A DNA stretch of 64,000 nt, from positions 183,343 through 247,342 of the forward strand of contig JBKJIJ010000004.1 in NCBI GenBank assembly GCA_046598525.1. Direction: 5' to 3'. The notes under the pieces were generated by a model. It did no database searches. It saw only the letters and a list, made by a program, of their open reading frames with translations, and was not told where the DNA came from. A program made the translations under genes and the position numbers. The DNA comes from Methylotenera_A sp046598525 (lineage in GTDB: Bacteria > Pseudomonadota > Gammaproteobacteria > Burkholderiales > Methylophilaceae). Below, one piece after another: positions 35,991 through 43,531 of the stretch. Numbering within the stretch: the stretch's first letter is position 1; each line of letters starts with the position of its first letter.

Positions 35991-36135
35991 TTTTAATATT
36001 ACTAGCATACAAACCCTATACTACAGGGGCTATACTCTACCCTTAAAATATTTTAACCCCTTTAGTGTTTAATGGTTGTTATTTATAAATGTAGGGAGTA
36101 CTATCTAGTCTTCAATAGAGTATAGAAAGAAAATT

Positions 36136-36537
36136 ATGATTCGCATTCAGGTAGGGTCTAGTGTGTTTGAATGTCAAAGTGCTACAGAAGCAGTTCAAAT
36201 TCATAATTTGTTAAATACTGTAAGTACATCTACAGCGCGTCAACATGTTCCTACAGTTGCTAATCAAGCCAGCACTAAAACTATTCATAAAAAATATGAT
36301 AATAATGCTTTTCTTGAGAGGTTAAGACTGCAAGACGGAAAACAGTTAAATGGACATGAAATGATGGAAGTGTTAGGTATTGCTTCCGTGTTTGGAGTTG
36401 GCCCAAAACTTAGATCAATTGCCAAAGAATTATCTAATCAAAATCCAAAAATTGTTTTGGATACTTATTTGACAATGTTTAAAGATAATTATAATAAAAA
36501 ACAGTGGTCAGTACATGTGCCAGCACAGCTGTTCTAA
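36136..36537 (+). CDS. transposon passenger, hypothetical protein (133 aa)
   Basis: MIRIQVGSSVFECQSATEAV at the start, a flexible middle (HVPTVANQASTKTIHKK) and a helical end (GHEMMEVLGIASVFGVGPKL). I do not recognise it. AGAAAGAAAATT precedes the ATG. It is followed by a perfect 13-bp hairpin. Its only evident link is carriage by the IS1595 element. Confidence 0.6.
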   Translation: MIRIQVGSSVFECQSATEAVQIHNLLNTVSTSTARQHVPTVANQASTKTIHKKYDNNAFLERLRLQDGKQLNGHEMMEVLGIASVFGVGPKLRSIAKELSNQNPKIVLDTYLTMFKDNYNKKQWSVHVPAQLF

Positions 36538-36543
36538 AAAGGC

Positions 36544-36577
36544 GAAAGCCAAACTAACGCAAAATAGTTTGGCTTTC
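36544..36577 (+). terminator. hairpin after the 133-aa passenger gene
   Basis: GAAAGCCAAACTA (36544-36556) and TAGTTTGGCTTTC (36565-36577) form a perfect 13-bp stem, followed by TATTTCCC. It is strong as a structure but has a short U-tract. Confidence 0.7.
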
Positions 36578-36624
36578 TATTTCCCAACCCAAAGCCCGCA
36601 AGGCATTAGATAAGGAGGTTAATC

Positions 36625-36678
36625 ATGTTGTTCATCATACTGGCAGTATCAGTATTATTGCTAATAATAAGTAATTAG
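36625..36678 (+). CDS. 17-aa hydrophobic peptide
   Basis: MLFIILAVSVLLLIISN, one membrane-spanning segment. TAAGGAGG lies 8 bp before the ATG, a perfect Shine-Dalgarno sequence. A GGGCGA/TCGCCC hairpin (36684-36700) follows. The peptide could be a small membrane effector or toxin, or a leader; none is proven. Confidence 0.5.
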   Translation: MLFIILAVSVLLLIISN

Positions 36679-36710
36679 CAACTGGGCGATTTAGTCGCCC
36701 TAAAATCAGT

Positions 36711-36783
36711 GTCCCCGTAGCTCAATGGATAGAGCCATCTTCTCGTAAAAGTGCGGTTACAGGTTCGAATCCTGTCAGGGACA
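36711..36783 (+). tRNA. tRNA-like gene, anticodon CGT (Thr by anticodon)
   Basis: 73 nt fold as a cloverleaf: acceptor GTCCCCG/CAGGGAC with one C-A mismatch, D-stem GCTC/GAGC, T-arm ACAGG-TTCGAAT-CCTGT. The anticodon loop CTCGTAA puts CGT at 36744-36746, Thr by the code. The anticodon stem ATCTT/AAGTG has two mismatches at its outer end, so it may be degraded or unusual. CCA is not encoded. The D-arm and T-arm look like tRNA-Arg. It is carried inside the transposon. Confidence 0.65.
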
Positions 36784-36826
36784 TCTACAGATTATATAAT
36801 CTTTCTCAGACTGTCAACTTATTCAG

Positions 36827-36985
36827 TCATTTAACCTCGTCCTTATTTCCTACTTTTTTCTTTTCATTAGATTTATCAGCTTTATCTTCTATGTGCTTGT
36901 TTGTTATTACACTTGTTGGGGTGTTAGCAATTTTATGCAAGGCTTCACCAAAACTAACGTCTACTTTAAGAGGTTTCGTTTTCAT
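36827..36985 (-). CDS. 52-aa protein next to the transposase
   Basis: MKTKPLKVDVSFGEALHKIA at the start and a lysine/glutamate-rich tail ending NKDEVK. It begins 8 bp after the transposase stop on the same strand, so it is co-transcribed. The ribosome site (TAGGGTAGGC) is moderate. Not recognised; it could be an accessory or regulatory protein of the element. Confidence 0.6.
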   Translation of the reverse strand: MKTKPLKVDVSFGEALHKIANTPTSVITNKHIEDKADKSNEKKKVGNKDEVK

Positions 36986-36993
36986 AGCCTACC

Positions 36994-37926
36994 CTATACT
37001 GCAATCAAGGATTTGTAAGTTAATTTGCGTCCAACTGTAAATTTAAGCAACGCATTAACACGTTGACCTTCACCCAAATCTCTCGAATTCCAACGCCATG
37101 CAAACATATTTAGATAGCGGTTTATATGCTTACCACTCGCGTGATGATAAACGCCAATGATGGAGCGTTTAAAATGCCCAAAAGCGCCTTCAATTGTGTT
37201 TGTGTACACATCACCGCGCACATACTCTTCGGCAGAATGTTTGACTATTACATGATTGTAATCTTTATGAACGAACATATATGCCTTGCTTTCATCAGTG
37301 TTAATTGTTGCTGACTTGCATACATTGGCTAATACTAAAGGCTTAATAACTTGTGATGTAGTTCTATTGATTGTATCCATACGTAAATCACCATCACGCT
37401 CAATCATACCTAAAACAGCAACCTTAGTACCTTTTGATAAAGAACCTGCGCCATGCGTACTCCACATGCGGTTAATACGATGCTTATTCTTTTCTTTACC
37501 GCCTACGTAAGTTTCGTCAATTTCAACTGTACCTATTAAAGGTTTGCTACGGTCAACCTCTATAGCCGCACGAATGCGATGTAACATGTGCCAAGCTGAT
37601 TTTTGAGTGATACCAATATCACGGGCTAGCTGGCATGAGCTAATGCCTTTCTTGTGGCTAGTAACTAGGTATATTGCCATGAACCATTTTTGTAGTGATA
37701 GTTTACTGTCTTGAAAAATTGTGTCATAACGCACGCTAAACTTTTGAGCGCATAACTCTTCACCACATTTATGGGTTTCATCAGCTAATGTATAGACCTT
37801 TGTAGAACCACAGTGAGGGCATTGAACACCATTAGGCCAGCGAACTGCACGAAAGTGTTTAATACACTTAGTTTCGTCTGAAAAGACCTGCACCATTTCC
37901 ATTAAGTTACTGAATTGTTGAAACAT
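36994..37926 (-). CDS. IS1595-family transposase (ISXO2-like)
   Basis: A 310-aa transposase. An N-terminal zinc ribbon (CPHCGSTKVY, then HKCGEELC) is followed by a helical domain (GISSCQLARDIGITQKSAWHML) and a DDE-like core: VEIDETYVGGK, TDESKAYMF, and NTIEGAFGHFKRSIIGVYHH. All catalytic blocks are present, so it is probably active. It lies within perfect inverted repeats. Confidence 0.95.
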   Translation of the reverse strand: MFQQFSNLMEMVQVFSDETKCIKHFRAVRWPNGVQCPHCGSTKVYTLADETHKCGEELCAQKFSVRYDTIFQDSKLSLQKWFMAIYLVTSHKKGISSCQLARDIGITQKSAWHMLHRIRAAIEVDRSKPLIGTVEIDETYVGGKEKNKHRINRMWSTHGAGSLSKGTKVAVLGMIERDGDLRMDTINRTTSQVIKPLVLANVCKSATINTDESKAYMFVHKDYNHVIVKHSAEEYVRGDVYTNTIEGAFGHFKRSIIGVYHHASGKHINRYLNMFAWRWNSRDLGEGQRVNALLKFTVGRKLTYKSLIAV

Positions 37927-38005
37927 TTTACTACTCCGTGCGTTATTGTTAGCACATTGTTACATAAAAGTATTGTCCAGTCAAGTATATAATTACCGAA
38001 TAACG

Positions 38006-40240
38006 TTAAGCTTGGCCTTTTATGCGCTTGATCAATTTGTTAATACCTTTGCGGCCAATGGTGCGTTTTAGCCAAACTTTAAAATCGTATAGCTTAAATT
38101 GTAAGCGGTTTTGCCAAGTAAATTGTCGGCCAGAAAGTGCCAAATAAATCTGCATAAATCGCTCACGGCCAGCCCAGTTAAGCTTATGGCAAGCGCGCGT
38201 TAAATCGGCAATACGCAAATTAAAAGCAATGCCATGGTTGTAAGCGTGAATGCGCGCGGTATCAATTAGCGCAAAAGATAAGGTTTTATTGCTGGCGATA
38301 TTCACCAAAACATTGCCGCCTGATAAATCTCTAAAATGCACGCCGCGGCTGTGCATGGTGTGAAAATACTGCGCCAGTTGCGCGTAAACCGATTCAGGGT
38401 TTAAGCCTAAATAATCAAACTCACCTCTGACATATGCCGCAAATATCTGGCCAATATTGGCATCTGCTTTTACAAACTCACAAATATAAAAATTTTGTTT
38501 TAGCGTGCTGTCATTCACTTTTTCAAAGTAAGCCACGGGTTGCGCGGTGCCTACGCCGCGCCGCATTAATTCCATCGCCCCATTCCAGCTGCGCTTGGCT
38601 TTGCTGGGCTTAAAGCGATCTAAAAACGCTTTATGCGGATACATTTTCATGGGTTGTTTTGCGGTTAATTGTTCAGCTATATTTCTGGGATCTGGCACCG
38701 CCCAAATGGCATTACGTGAATGGCGCAATGCGCCGTCTTTATTAGGCGCGTGTAGCGTATCAGGGTGCAATTTCTGCATTAATAATTCTGCATCAGCCTG
38801 ATTGCCAGCCAGCACCAAACCTTGCCAATCCGCGTATTTAAATTCAAAGTACTGCAAGTTTTTAACATGTGCATGAATGGTCACATCTTTGGCTAATGCA
38901 GGACTCAACGTTGTTGGCGCAGCAGCATCCCACAACAAATAAATGGGCGATTCTGTGATTAATTCAGGCGTTTCAGCTAGTGTTTCACCATCACGATTTA
39001 GAATTTTGGCCGCTTGCAGCGCATTGGCGGAATACACCGTATTTAAAAGTGCGGCTTTGCCATTAATGGCCCATGCGGCATGAAAATGCTGGCCATCTTT
39101 TTCAAAATGATGAATTTCTAAACCCTTAGCAGTGGCAATTGGCGCTATATACTGCGCGCCTTCTATTAAATTTACCACCGTTTTAACGGCATTAAAACTT
39201 GGGTGGTGTTGATAGTGGTCCAATTCGCCATCTGCATTTTTGTAATGCGCTACCCGCTCTAAATCAGGATATTGCGCCTCTGTCAGGCCATCCGAAATTA
39301 AGCCTTCGCGCTGGCAAATAAACGCGCCCCAATTGGCATGGGTTAAGCTGCCAGAAGCCGCCAATAGCAAAAAGTAACGCGCGGCGTAATCAGCCTGTTT
39401 TTGTAAGCCATCGGGCAATAAGCGTTGTATGCGGTAAACCGCCCAAAACGCGACCGAAGAAGCACTATGCTTTATGCCAAAATCTTGCCCAATTTTTTGC
39501 AAAATGCGCGCTTTTTTAACCAAGTTGTATTTAAAAATACGCGCCCATTGGTATTTAAAAATGCGGTGATCAAAACGCTCAGGTTCTGTCACCCTTTCCA
39601 CAAACAAATTATCGCTGTGAATATCGGGTAATTGATGTTGGTTTTGTAAGGTTTTAAGCAGGCTAATATTATATAAAGGCTCAAAATCCTGAATATTAGG
39701 GCCAATTAAAGTGATACCGCGCGCTTTAATTTCGGTGTGCGCGATGGCCCATGCCATTAAAAACCCCTGCAGAGTATAACCCGCCCAGCGCTTGCGGTTA
39801 GGCGTGTTGCCAATTTCTACTGCATAAATATCGGCGCCAAAAGTATCTAATACTTGCACTAAAAATTGGCGCCAGCTGGTTTGCTCAGTGGTGGCATACA
39901 TATTTTTGGCCGCCGAAAATGGCTGCAAAAGATGCAAAGTCACTTCAAACTGTTCGGCAATTAAACGCTGTAAAAAGCGGGCATTAAAACTAGTTAAATC
40001 ATCATAACTAAAATCTAAACGAACCCTTTTAACACCTAGCTTTTGCAACTGCACAATAATGTAATCATCGGTTGCAGGGTTAGCGTTTGATGCCACGCAA
40101 ACGCCAATAAAATTGCTGGGAATGCGGTGCTGGCTAATGGGTAAATGCCCATTTTTAATACGCAAACCGCCTTTAAAAATATAGCTTAAGCCATCGCGAA
40201 TAACCTGCTTAGTCAGCATAGACGCTTGTCTAGTGATCAT
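38006..40240 (-). CDS. fusion of a glycoside-hydrolase-like barrel and a LPS-type kinase
   Basis: A 744-aa protein. The N-terminal half looks like a clan-A (beta/alpha)8 barrel: VKRVRLDFSYDDL, a likely acid/base Glu in AVEIGNTPNRKRWAGY. The C-terminal third is a kinase of the WaaP/Kdo-kinase group: HFRDLSGGNVLV catalytic loop and LIDTAR metal-binding Asp. It probably modifies a surface glycan or lipid-linked sugar. Its stop codon directly abuts the transposon target duplication. It follows the phosphotransferase gene on the same strand by 38 bp. Confidence 0.78.
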   Translation of the reverse strand: MITRQASMLTKQVIRDGLSYIFKGGLRIKNGHLPISQHRIPSNFIGVCVASNANPATDDYIIVQLQKLGVKRVRLDFSYDDLTSFNARFLQRLIAEQFEVTLHLLQPFSAAKNMYATTEQTSWRQFLVQVLDTFGADIYAVEIGNTPNRKRWAGYTLQGFLMAWAIAHTEIKARGITLIGPNIQDFEPLYNISLLKTLQNQHQLPDIHSDNLFVERVTEPERFDHRIFKYQWARIFKYNLVKKARILQKIGQDFGIKHSASSVAFWAVYRIQRLLPDGLQKQADYAARYFLLLAASGSLTHANWGAFICQREGLISDGLTEAQYPDLERVAHYKNADGELDHYQHHPSFNAVKTVVNLIEGAQYIAPIATAKGLEIHHFEKDGQHFHAAWAINGKAALLNTVYSANALQAAKILNRDGETLAETPELITESPIYLLWDAAAPTTLSPALAKDVTIHAHVKNLQYFEFKYADWQGLVLAGNQADAELLMQKLHPDTLHAPNKDGALRHSRNAIWAVPDPRNIAEQLTAKQPMKMYPHKAFLDRFKPSKAKRSWNGAMELMRRGVGTAQPVAYFEKVNDSTLKQNFYICEFVKADANIGQIFAAYVRGEFDYLGLNPESVYAQLAQYFHTMHSRGVHFRDLSGGNVLVNIASNKTLSFALIDTARIHAYNHGIAFNLRIADLTRACHKLNWAGRERFMQIYLALSGRQFTWQNRLQFKLYDFKVWLKRTIGRKGINKLIKRIKGQA

Positions 40241-40278
40241 TTAAAAAGTACTCATTCAAAAACACTCATTTAGTAGAC

Positions 40279-42255
40279 TCATTTTGGCAGATGGTAACGT
40301 TGCTCGCTATACAGCAAAGCTGGTAAAAGTGAGTTGGCTAGAGCCAGCTGTTCAATTTTTTTGGCATTGGCTGGCGGCGCGGTTTCATTTAAATGCTTCG
40401 CTTTGGCATCATACACGCCATGCGCCGGCGCTTTGCCTTCACGCAATACCACCACATTATTGCCAACAGCCGTTTGCTGCATCCATGCAAAATTGTAGTT
40501 ATATTGCATCATGGCACGGCCTAAATAATCCGCTGGTTCTTTGGATAAATCGCGCCCTGTCATTGGGTGCTGGCCGTTAATGCCCATTAGGGATAACACA
40601 GTCACCGGCAAATCAATTTGGCTGGTAATACTTTTAATGCTTTGCGGCTTAATATCCGCGCCCAAAATCAGGCCGGGAATATGAAAATGCTCAATTGGCA
40701 CCAGCGTATTGCCACGCACGCGAATGTCATGATCGGCCACAATTAAAAATAGCGTGTCTTTCCAATAAGGGCTTTTTTTGGCCTTTTTAAAAAACTGCCC
40801 AATCGCATAATCGGCATATTTAACCGCGTTATTATCAGTCGCTTTTGGCTGCTCATATAACTCAATACGGCCATCGGGAAACTCAAACGGCGAATGATTG
40901 CTAGAAGAAAACGCCAAGGTAAAAAACGGCTTGCCGCTGGCATGGTGCGCCATTAATTGCTCATGCGTTTTATTCAGTAAATCTTCATCAGATGCGCCCC
41001 AGCTGCCCATAAACACAGGGTTTTTATAATCTTTTTGATCGGTAATTTGGTTAAAACCGTTGCCCAGAAAAAAGCTACGCATATTATCAAAATGCGATTC
41101 GCCGCCGTAGATAAATTCGGCGTTATAGCCTTGTTTAGTTAATAGGCTGGCCAGCGTAAAAAAGTTTTTTTGGCTTAGCGATAATTTAACTGTGCTCTCA
41201 GATGGGGTTGGTTGAAAGCCCGCCGTAACCGCCTCAATGCCGCGAACAGAGCGCGTACCTGTGGCATACAGTTGCTCAAACCAAATGCCTTCACTTTTGA
41301 GTTTTTCTAAATTAGGCGTCACTGGTTTGCCGCCAAGCGATTCTACAAAACCGGCGCCTAAACTTTCTTGCAAAATAATCACCAAATTTAATGGTTTATC
41401 GCGCTTAGCAGAAGGCACTAAGGTTTTTAAAGTCGGGATTTCGCTGTCAGTTGCGCCGGTAAGTTTAAAAATATCCGCTCTATCCATTTTGCCGTAAATT
41501 TGGCTGGATTTACTTTCGTGCTGTAAATCGTAAATAGCGTAAATGACCGAATAGCCAGAATTTAAAACCAAGCTATTCACCATACCATCTTGCGTAATGG
41601 CAAACAAAGCAGGGTTGGCGGGGCGGTGGCCTAAAGAAGAGCGGATTGCAAAAGCGGCCAGCAGAAAAATCAACGGCCAAATCAGCCATATTTTTGTATT
41701 AGACCAGCTAGGCTTGGCTTGCAACCAAGGCTGCATAAAGCGGCGCATGGCCCAAATGGTTAAAATTATAAAACCAATGCTGGCAAACACATGAATTTTA
41801 AAGCCGCCCCACAACATAGAGATAACTTCATTAGGGTATTTTAAATATTCAACAAATAAGCGATTAGGCCGCACGTCATATTCGGCAATAAAGCCAGGCG
41901 TGGCGGCTTCTAAAAACACCAACAGAACAATACTAAATATCACCCAAATATAAGTGAATTTTTTCCACACGTTAAACAGCGGCTTGATGGCCAACAGCGG
42001 TGCAAGAAGCAGCGGAATTAAGGCTAATAAACTAAGCTGAATAATATCAACACGTATGCCCTGCAATAAAACTTCGGCCAGCCTACCAGTGGCCGCAACC
42101 CGTTCAAACTTCCATAACACCAAGCCAAAGCGCGAAAGCGATAGAATGACCAAGCCCAACAAAAGCATGCTGACAAGCGGCGCGAAGGGGCCTAGTTTGT
42201 GCGCAATTTTCCAAATAGATTGCTGCGCTTTTTTAAAGACAGGTGAATATTGCAT
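40279..42255 (-). CDS. LTA synthase-like phospho-transferase (sulfatase fold)
   Basis: A 658-aa inner-membrane enzyme with about five N-terminal transmembrane helices and a periplasmic sulfatase-fold domain. LVIILQESLGAGF holds the first metal ligand, ATGTRSVRG the threonine nucleophile, and FLIVADHDIRVRG a later metal site. It resembles enzymes that transfer phosphoglycerol or phosphoethanolamine to envelope glycans. It is likely co-transcribed with the fusion kinase, which suggests a shared surface-glycan task. Confidence 0.88.
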   Translation of the reverse strand: MQYSPVFKKAQQSIWKIAHKLGPFAPLVSMLLLGLVILSLSRFGLVLWKFERVAATGRLAEVLLQGIRVDIIQLSLLALIPLLLAPLLAIKPLFNVWKKFTYIWVIFSIVLLVFLEAATPGFIAEYDVRPNRLFVEYLKYPNEVISMLWGGFKIHVFASIGFIILTIWAMRRFMQPWLQAKPSWSNTKIWLIWPLIFLLAAFAIRSSLGHRPANPALFAITQDGMVNSLVLNSGYSVIYAIYDLQHESKSSQIYGKMDRADIFKLTGATDSEIPTLKTLVPSAKRDKPLNLVIILQESLGAGFVESLGGKPVTPNLEKLKSEGIWFEQLYATGTRSVRGIEAVTAGFQPTPSESTVKLSLSQKNFFTLASLLTKQGYNAEFIYGGESHFDNMRSFFLGNGFNQITDQKDYKNPVFMGSWGASDEDLLNKTHEQLMAHHASGKPFFTLAFSSSNHSPFEFPDGRIELYEQPKATDNNAVKYADYAIGQFFKKAKKSPYWKDTLFLIVADHDIRVRGNTLVPIEHFHIPGLILGADIKPQSIKSITSQIDLPVTVLSLMGINGQHPMTGRDLSKEPADYLGRAMMQYNYNFAWMQQTAVGNNVVVLREGKAPAHGVYDAKAKHLNETAPPANAKKIEQLALANSLLPALLYSEQRYHLPK

Positions 42256-42331
42256 TTTTAAAACCTAAAAATTAAGGCGATTTATTAAAAGTGCAATTAT
42301 AAAGCGAAAGCTAGTGTTTCTGATGCAGGCG

Positions 42332-43531
42332 CTAGCGTTTCTGATAAAGTCGTTGGCGCGCGAGTAGGCTAATTGCAACTAAAATAAAGCTGCCGAATAT
42401 AAACGTGATGTAAATAATGGGCACATGGTTTTTTTCTAAGGCGATATATAAGCCGATTAATGTCATCATGCAGAAATTTTCAAAAAAGTTTTGTACGGCT
42501 ACAGCATTGCCTGCGCCCACGGTTTCATGGCCGCGCTCTTGTAATAAGGCATTTAGCGGCACTACGTAAAACCCGCCCGCCGCGCCAATTAATATTAGCA
42601 GGCCAATGGCCATGTAAAGCTGCGTGCTGTGCGCGAATAGCATAATTAATACGCCGATTAATAGGCCTGCTGGCAGTACGCGGTTTACGTGTTCTAGGCG
42701 AATAAAGTTGGCGGCCAATGCGGCGCCAATGGCGATGCCGATTGCAACCGCGCCGCTTAAATTGGCGGGCATGCTTAAATCGTTTATGCCTAGCGCAACG
42801 GGTACCCAAGCTACTAATAATAGGCGCAGGGTAGAACCTGTACCCCAAAAAACGCTAGAGCCAATCAGCGAAAAGCGCGCATCTTTGTTTGTTGATAGCA
42901 CTTTTAGTGCTTGTAAAAACTCTTTTACCATTTTGGGTGGCGATAATTTGGTATCAGGCCGCGCAACGGCTAAGCGCGGTATAAAAGTATTGGCGATGGC
43001 GGCTAACAGATAGCAGGCGCAGATGGCAAGCAAGGCGATGCTGACAGAACTATCGGCCAATTTGCCACCCAAAACAGCGCCCAATAAAATGGCCACAATG
43101 GTAGAGCCTTCAATTAAGCCATTGGCTTTGACTAATTTTTCAGCGCTGACTAGCTCACTTAATATGCCGTATTTGGCCGGCGAATAAGCGGCAGCGCCAA
43201 TACCTACAAGCCCGTAAGCCAGCAAAGGGTTTAAGCCCAATACCATGGCCGATGCGCCTAATAGCTTAAGTAAATTGGCAATCAACATTACCCGCCCTTT
43301 GGGAAAACCATCGGCAAAAGGGCCAACAAATGGCGCTAGTAAAATAAAGGCCACCACAAAGAATTCTTGCAACAATGGAATTTGCCAATTAGGCGCTAAT
43401 TGTGATTTTAGCAGCGCAATCGCTGCAAATAGCAGCGCGTTATCGGCTAATGCCGATATAAATTGCGCAATTAAAACCGCAACCATGCCGCGCGAAAAAA
43501 GCTTATTTTCGGCTTGCAACCCGCTCATCAT
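42332..43531 (-). CDS. lplT: LplT, lysophospholipid transporter
   Basis: A 399-aa MFS protein with 12 helices. It flips lysophospholipid inward so that Aas can reacylate it. FVGPFADGFPKGRVM and YSPAKYGILSELV are typical LplT motifs. Its start shares one base with the aas stop (TAATG), so they are translationally coupled; the pair works as one phospholipid-recycling system. Confidence 0.94.
   Translation of the reverse strand: MMSGLQAENKLFSRGMVAVLIAQFISALADNALLFAAIALLKSQLAPNWQIPLLQEFFVVAFILLAPFVGPFADGFPKGRVMLIANLLKLLGASAMVLGLNPLLAYGLVGIGAAAYSPAKYGILSELVSAEKLVKANGLIEGSTIVAILLGAVLGGKLADSSVSIALLAICACYLLAAIANTFIPRLAVARPDTKLSPPKMVKEFLQALKVLSTNKDARFSLIGSSVFWGTGSTLRLLLVAWVPVALGINDLSMPANLSGAVAIGIAIGAALAANFIRLEHVNRVLPAGLLIGVLIMLFAHSTQLYMAIGLLILIGAAGGFYVVPLNALLQERGHETVGAGNAVAVQNFFENFCMMTLIGLYIALEKNHVPIIYITFIFGSFILVAISLLARQRLYQKR

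Larger units (their letters stand above)
35936..37997. mobile_element. complete IS1595-family transposon with passenger genes
   Basis: A 2062-bp element. The left end begins GGTAATTATATACTTGAC (35936) and the right end (37975-37997) is its exact complement over 23 bp. Direct repeats GAATAACG at 35928-35935 and 37998-38005 are a perfect 8-bp target duplication, the length known for IS1595. The transposase is at 36994-37926. The rest is cargo: a 133-aa protein, a 17-aa peptide, a tRNA-like gene and a 52-aa protein. Intact ends and duplication imply recent insertion. Confidence 0.95.

Noticed and set aside
36711..36783. tRNA as an integrase attachment site
   Set aside because: It lies inside transposon ends with an 8-bp duplication, and no integrase or repeated tRNA end is nearby.
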